In this document: positions 22,941-26,012 of the stretch, piece after piece | Layout of the letters: each line of letters starts with the position of its first letter | Position numbering within the stretch: position 1 is the first letter of the stretch | Assembly: GCA_023437865.1 (NCBI GenBank) | Contig: JAEZFE010000357.1 | Location: forward strand, 1-26,012 | From: Pseudomonadota bacterium | GTDB lineage: Bacteria; Pseudomonadota; Alphaproteobacteria; Rhodospirillales; Magnetospirillaceae | DNA: 26,012 bases | Reading direction: 5' to 3' | Program-made: the position numbers and the translations under genes | Notes under the pieces: model-generated | What the model was told of the DNA's origin: nothing | Databases searched by the model: none | What the model saw: only the letters and a program-made list of their open reading frames with translations

Positions 22941-23807
22941 ATGCGTCGTATAGCCGTGGCGGGTGTGGGGGCGTTGATGGCGTTGGCCGCGTCGGCCTGC
23001 GCCCAGGCAGGATCATCGCCTGATCCATGGGCAGCCATCCGGCTGCCGGCAGCCCGGATGGCGCAGTCGGTCGGTTCGCCGGCCGCCGGCTGCATTTCGG
23101 GCGCCGTGGCGCTGCCGCTCGATGGTGACGGCTACCAGGTGCTGCGTCCCAGCCGCAACCGCTTCTACGGCCATCCGCGCACGGTGGACTTCATCGAGGG
23201 CTTGGGCCGCGCCGCCAAGGCCGAGGGCTTTGGCCCTTTGCTGGTCGGCGATATGTCACAGCCGCGCGGCGGCCCCATGGCCTTCGGTCACGGCAGCCAT
23301 CAGACCGGCCTGGATGTGGATATCTGGTTCCGTCTGCCGCGCCAGGGGCTCGACGAACGCGAGATTGAGCGGCCCCAGCCGGTCTCCATGGTCCTGGGCA
23401 CGCGGGTGAACCCGGATACCTGGGCACGCGAGCACCTGCGCATGCTGGAACTGGCGGCGCGTTCGCCCGAGGTGGACCGGATTTTCGTCAATCCTCCCAT
23501 CAAGGCCGAGGCGTGCCGAGCCGCCAAGGGCGACCGCTCGTGGTTGGCCAAGCTGCGCCCCTGGTGGGGGCATGACGAGCATTTCCACGTGCGCCTCTCG
23601 TGCACGCCGGGGGATGTGGGCTGCACGCCCCAGGCTCCGGTGCCCGATGGCGACGGCTGCGGCGGCGAACTGGCGAGCTGGAACGCCAAGCCGGTGTTGC
23701 TGCCCGACGCGGCCAAGGACAAACCCAACCACCGCCGGCCCGTGCTGCCGGCCCAGTGCAACGCCATTCTGCGCCTTCCTGGGGTAACCGAAGCCAGCGT
23801 TCGCTGA
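22941..23807 (+). CDS. mepA: Penicillin-insensitive murein endopeptidase
   Basis: This 288-residue periplasmic LAS-family zinc peptidase cleaves peptide cross-links of peptidoglycan. A signal peptide spans about residues 1-22 (MRRIAVAGVGALMALAASAC), with a possible lipobox-like Cys at 20. Zinc ligands are H120 and D127 in GHGSHQTGLDVDIWF and H214 or H216 in WGHDEHFHVRLSC. Several extra Cys (C51, C192, C220 and others) may form the disulfides known for MepA. The length and motif order match full-length MepA. GGGAGTGAGGA precedes the ATG. It stands alone between the HD-GYP genes and the rpsB promoter. Confidence 0.95.
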   Translation: MRRIAVAGVGALMALAASACAQAGSSPDPWAAIRLPAARMAQSVGSPAAGCISGAVALPLDGDGYQVLRPSRNRFYGHPRTVDFIEGLGRAAKAEGFGPLLVGDMSQPRGGPMAFGHGSHQTGLDVDIWFRLPRQGLDEREIERPQPVSMVLGTRVNPDTWAREHLRMLELAARSPEVDRIFVNPPIKAEACRAAKGDRSWLAKLRPWWGHDEHFHVRLSCTPGDVGCTPQAPVPDGDGCGGELASWNAKPVLLPDAAKDKPNHRRPVLPAQCNAILRLPGVTEASVR

Positions 23808-23812
23808 ACCTC

Positions 23813-23841
23813 TTGCCAAACGCCGCTCGAGGCGCTACATA
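23813..23841 (+). promoter_or_regulatory. Strong sigma-70-like promoter for rpsB-tsf
   Basis: TTGCCA and TACATA are separated by exactly 17 bases, beginning 6 bases after the mepA stop. This fits the relaxed alphaproteobacterial consensus for ribosomal protein genes. The predicted start near 23848 leaves an unusually long leader of about 120 bases. Confidence 0.7.
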
Positions 23842-23847
23842 CCCGCC

Positions 23848-23967
23848 CACTAATCCACACGCGGGTTCGCGGGGGACGTGCTTGCGCGTCCTTTCCGTAT
23901 CCGGTGCCGAGGGAAACCCCGGCCATGCCCGCGGAGGCTCAACCGGAGAAAAGAAGGAATTCTCTCC
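23848..23967 (+). promoter_or_regulatory. Long 5' leader of rpsB with hairpin
   Basis: The untranslated leader contains a clear hairpin at 23874-23891 (GGACGTG, loop CTTG, CGCGTCC), then T-rich CTTTCC, a GC-rich stretch and an A/G-rich ribosome binding region (GGAGAAAAGAAGGAATT). Ribosomal protein S2 represses its own operon through the leader in enterobacteria. A similar role here is inferred; I do not recognise a catalogued motif. Confidence 0.4.
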
Positions 23968-24756
23968 ATGGCTCTGCCCACTTTCACCATGCGCCAGCTC
24001 GTCGAAGCCGGTGTGCACTTCGGTCACAACACCCGTCGTTGGAACCCGAAGATGGCTCCGTTCCTGTTCGGCGTCCGTAACGGCATCCACATCATCGACC
24101 TGCAGCAGTCGGTGCCCATGCTGCATGCCTCCATGCAGCAGGTCCGCAACGTGGTCGCCGGTGGTGGCCGCGTCCTGTTCGTCGGCACCAAGCGTGCCGC
24201 CGCCGACATCGTCGCCGACGCCGCCAAGAAGTGCGGCCAGTACTACGTCAACCATCGTTGGCTCGGCGGCATGCTGACCAACTGGAAGACCATCTCCAAC
24301 TCGATCAAGCGGCTGCGCGAGCTGGACGAGCAGCTGGCCTCCGGCGCCCTGGCCGGCCTGACCAAGAAGGAGCAGCTGGTCCTGTCCCGCGAGAAGGAGA
24401 AGTTGGACCGCGCGCTCGGTGGCATCAAGGACATGGGCGGCCTGCCCGACATCCTGTTCATCATCGACACCAACAAGGAATCGCTGGCGGTTCAGGAAGC
24501 CAACAAGCTGGGCATCCCGGTGGTTGCCATCCTCGACTCCAACTCGGATCCGGCCGGCATCCAGTTCCCGGTTCCGGGTAACGACGACGCCATCCGCGCC
24601 ATCCAGACCTATTGCGATCTAATGGTCGGCGCCGTGCTGGACGGCATCCAGGCCGAGATTGGCCGCTCGGGCGGCGACATCGGCGCCCAGGCCGAGGCCC
24701 CGGTCGAAGTGATCGCGGCCGGCGAGGGTGAGGGCGAGCAGGCCCCGGCCGAGTAA
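23968..24756 (+). CDS. rpsB: 30S ribosomal protein S2
   Basis: This 262-residue essential small-subunit protein starts [20 protein letters not shown], with the S2 signatures [48 protein letters not shown] and [13 protein letters not shown] [15 protein letters not shown]. The C-terminal acidic, Glu/Ala-rich tail ([19 protein letters not shown]) is usual for alphaproteobacterial S2. The start at 23968 follows an AAGAAGGAA ribosome binding site. The frame continues open to 23878, but that is leader. It is first in the rpsB-tsf-pyrH cluster, as in most proteobacteria. Confidence 0.99.
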   Translation: MALPTFTMRQLVEAGVHFGHNTRRWNPKMAPFLFGVRNGIHIIDLQQSVPMLHASMQQVRNVVAGGGRVLFVGTKRAAADIVADAAKKCGQYYVNHRWLGGMLTNWKTISNSIKRLRELDEQLASGALAGLTKKEQLVLSREKEKLDRALGGIKDMGGLPDILFIIDTNKESLAVQEANKLGIPVVAILDSNSDPAGIQFPVPGNDDAIRAIQTYCDLMVGAVLDGIQAEIGRSGGDIGAQAEAPVEVIAAGEGEGEQAPAE

Positions 24757-24773
24757 GGCTGTTCCGTTCAAAA

Positions 24774-24812
24774 CGAATGGCGGCGACTTCATCGTCGCCG
24801 CCATTTGCTTAT
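24774..24812 (+). terminator. Hairpin between rpsB and tsf, likely attenuator
   Basis: AATGGCGGCGAC and GTCGCCGCCATT form a perfect 12-pair stem (24776-24787 with 24794-24805) around a TTCATC loop, extended by a G-T and a C-G pair. TTGCTTATTTCG follows. It lies in the 93-base gap and probably gives partial termination, lowering tsf relative to rpsB, or stabilises the rpsB message. Confidence 0.7.
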
Positions 24813-24849
24813 TTCGCTTCCAAAGATTGTCACGAAGAGGAAGATCCCA

Positions 24850-25776
24850 ATGGCCGAGATTACCGCTGCGCTTGTCAAGGAGCTGCGCGAGAAGACTGGC
24901 GCCGGCATGATGGATTGCAAGAAGGCGCTGGCCGAGGTTGCCGGCGACATCGAGCAGGCCATTGACTGGCTGCGTAAGAAGGGCTTGGCCGCTGCCGCCA
25001 AGAAGGCCGGCCGCGTTGCCGCCGAGGGCTTGGTCGCCGTTGCCGCCGCCGGCAACAAGGGCGTCGCCGTCGAGGTAAACGCCGAGACCGACTTCGTCGC
25101 CCGCAATGACCAGTTTCAGGGCTTCGTCGCCACCGCCGCCAAGGTGGCGCTGGACCATGGCGCCACCGTCGAAGAGCTGGCTGCCGCCGAGTTCCCAGGT
25201 GCCGGCAAGTCGGTCCAGGAGCAGCTGACCGCTCTGATCGCCACCATCGGCGAGAACATGAATCTGCGCCGCGTCAACAAGCTGGAAGTCAGCCAGGGCG
25301 TGGTTGCCTCCTACGTGCACTCGGCCATCGCCCCCGGCCTGGGCAAGATCGGCGTGCTTGTCGCCCTCGAATCGGCTGGCGATACCGCCAAGCTCGAGGC
25401 CCTGGGCAAGCAGATCGCCATGCACGTGGCCGCCGCCAACCCGCTGTTCCTCGATTCCTCGTCGGTGGACCAGGGTGCCCTGGACCGCGAGAAGGCCGTG
25501 CTGACAGAGCAGGCCCAGGCGTCCGGCAAGCCGGCCAATGTCATCGAGAAGATGGTCGAAGGCCGCATCCGCAAGTACTACGAGGAAGTTTGCCTGGTTG
25601 AGCAGGTCTTCGTGATCGACGGCGAGACCAAGATCTCCAAGGTGGTCGAGAACGCCGCCAAGGACGTCGGCGCCCCGGTCAAGCTGGTCGGCTTTGCCCG
25701 CTACGCGCTGGGCGAGGGCATCGAGAAGAAGGAAGAGGACTTCGCCGCCGAAGTCGCTGCCCAGCTGGGCAAGTAA
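24850..25776 (+). CDS. tsf: Translation elongation factor Ts
   Basis: This 308-residue EF-Tu guanine-nucleotide exchange factor shows, in the N-terminal domain, [20 protein letters not shown] and [20 protein letters not shown]. The core motif follows as [16 protein letters not shown], the segment that contacts EF-Tu. The C-terminal part shows [20 protein letters not shown] and [17 protein letters not shown]. Length and domain order are standard. The ATG at 24850 follows an AAGAGGAAGAT site; the longer frame from 24805 starts inside the hairpin and is rejected. It is cotranscribed with rpsB through a probable attenuator and followed by a strong terminator. Confidence 0.99.
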   Translation: MAEITAALVKELREKTGAGMMDCKKALAEVAGDIEQAIDWLRKKGLAAAAKKAGRVAAEGLVAVAAAGNKGVAVEVNAETDFVARNDQFQGFVATAAKVALDHGATVEELAAAEFPGAGKSVQEQLTALIATIGENMNLRRVNKLEVSQGVVASYVHSAIAPGLGKIGVLVALESAGDTAKLEALGKQIAMHVAAANPLFLDSSSVDQGALDREKAVLTEQAQASGKPANVIEKMVEGRIRKYYEEVCLVEQVFVIDGETKISKVVENAAKDVGAPVKLVGFARYALGEGIEKKEEDFAAEVAAQLGK

Positions 25777-25794
25777 GGACGGCAGTTCTTGTGG

Positions 25795-25833
25795 GCCGCC
25801 GCCTGGGGCTTTGCGCTCCGGGCGGCGGCTTTC
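25795..25833 (+). terminator. Rho-independent-type terminator after tsf
   Basis: GCCGCCGCCTGGGGC and GCTCCGGGCGGCGGC (25795-25809 with 25815-25829) form a 15-pair stem with two wobble pairs and a TTTGC loop. TTTCGCCTCT follows. It lies 19 bases after the tsf stop and separates rpsB-tsf from pyrH. Confidence 0.75.
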
Positions 25834-25874
25834 GCCTCTCTGTACGCCTTCCGCAAAGGAGGGCTAACAAGGGC

Positions 25875-25902
25875 GAGACAGCTGCCGGGAATGGTGTATG
25901 AT
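25875..25902 (+). promoter_or_regulatory. Candidate sigma-70 promoter for pyrH
   Basis: GAGACA and TATGAT are separated by 16 bases. The start point would be near 25909, about 60 bases before the pyrH ATG and downstream of the tsf terminator. The -10 context TATGATCGCC is identical to that of the second HD-GYP gene. Confidence 0.55.
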
Positions 25903-25969
25903 CGCCACCCGGCTGCCGCTTCCGGCATCCTTTCCGCCGGTTTTCGGATCTCCAGGCTTTGAGGGCGCC

Positions 25970-26012
25970 ATGGCCAGCGACGCCAAGTACCGCCGCGTTC
26001 TTTTGAAGATCT
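25970..26012 (+). CDS. pyrH: UMP kinase, N-terminal fragment (3' end outside window)
   Basis: Only 14 codons are visible, reading MASDAKYRRVLLKI. The YRRVLLKI segment is the conserved opening of bacterial UMP kinase (PyrH), whose next residues would be LSGEAL. The position directly after rpsB-tsf is the standard place of pyrH, usually followed by frr. GAGGGC precedes the ATG. UMP kinase makes UDP from UMP for pyrimidine nucleotide synthesis. The call rests on the short match plus synteny. Confidence 0.88.
   Translation, partial: MASDAKYRRVLLKI

Noticed and set aside
25701..25928. Minus-strand frames over the tsf-pyrH gap
   Set aside because: They are antisense to the tsf end, terminator and pyrH promoter, with no ribosome binding site or recognisable protein.

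Overview
The window is GC-rich, densely packed bacterial chromosome. It looks alphaproteobacterial, most likely Rhodospirillales and close to Magnetospirillum/Paramagnetospirillum. That placement is inference. It rests on the rpsB-tsf-pyrH order, a short PutA without a DNA-binding domain, an Anbu proteasome-like operon, paired HD-GYP proteins and the general protein style. I see no rRNA, tRNA, CRISPR array, insertion sequence, prophage or attachment site, and no gene-free stretch longer than about 200 bases. The first and last genes are cut by the window edges.

Layout. 1-1290 (+): the end of a squalene/phytoene synthase-family gene, coupled to a His-rich zinc-type CDF exporter. 1293-5216 (-): a compact four-gene operon, transcribed as ATP-grasp, alpha-E protein, transglutaminase-like protein, Anbu peptidase. 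It is the most intriguing system here, because it pairs a predicted peptide-bond-forming set with a self-compartmentalising protease. 5413-8481 (+): bifunctional PutA (proline to glutamate). 8514-9435 (-): a Crp/Fnr regulator and a small YgaP-like membrane protein. 9512-10429 (+): an exported phytase-like esterase-domain protein. 10524-12899 (+): a three-PAS hybrid histidine kinase. 12953-13813 (+): a YghA-like short-chain dehydrogenase. 13857-14363 (-): a double-ACT, GcvR-like protein.

14528-16944 (+) is a run of envelope genes: PagL-type lipid A deacylase, membrane-anchored cytochrome c, and an overlapping PA2779/PA2778-type pair (small membrane protein plus C39-like cysteine peptidase lipoprotein with TPRs). 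16929-18627 (-) holds a diacylglycerol-kinase-family lipid kinase and a metallophosphoesterase. 18746-20374 (+) is an acyl-CoA synthetase. 20509-22883 (+) holds two tandem, clearly paralogous GAF-like/HD-GYP proteins, each with its own recognisable promoter. 22941-23807 (+) is the murein endopeptidase MepA. 23968 to the end (+) is rpsB, tsf and the start of pyrH, with a strong promoter and leader before rpsB and hairpins after rpsB and after tsf.

Most genes are ordinary housekeeping or accessory functions. The parts worth attention are the Anbu operon, the HD-GYP duplication with separate promoters, the PA2778/PA2779 pair, the cysteine-bearing Crp/Fnr regulator with its membrane partner, and several palindromes or hairpins placed at translation starts or promoters.
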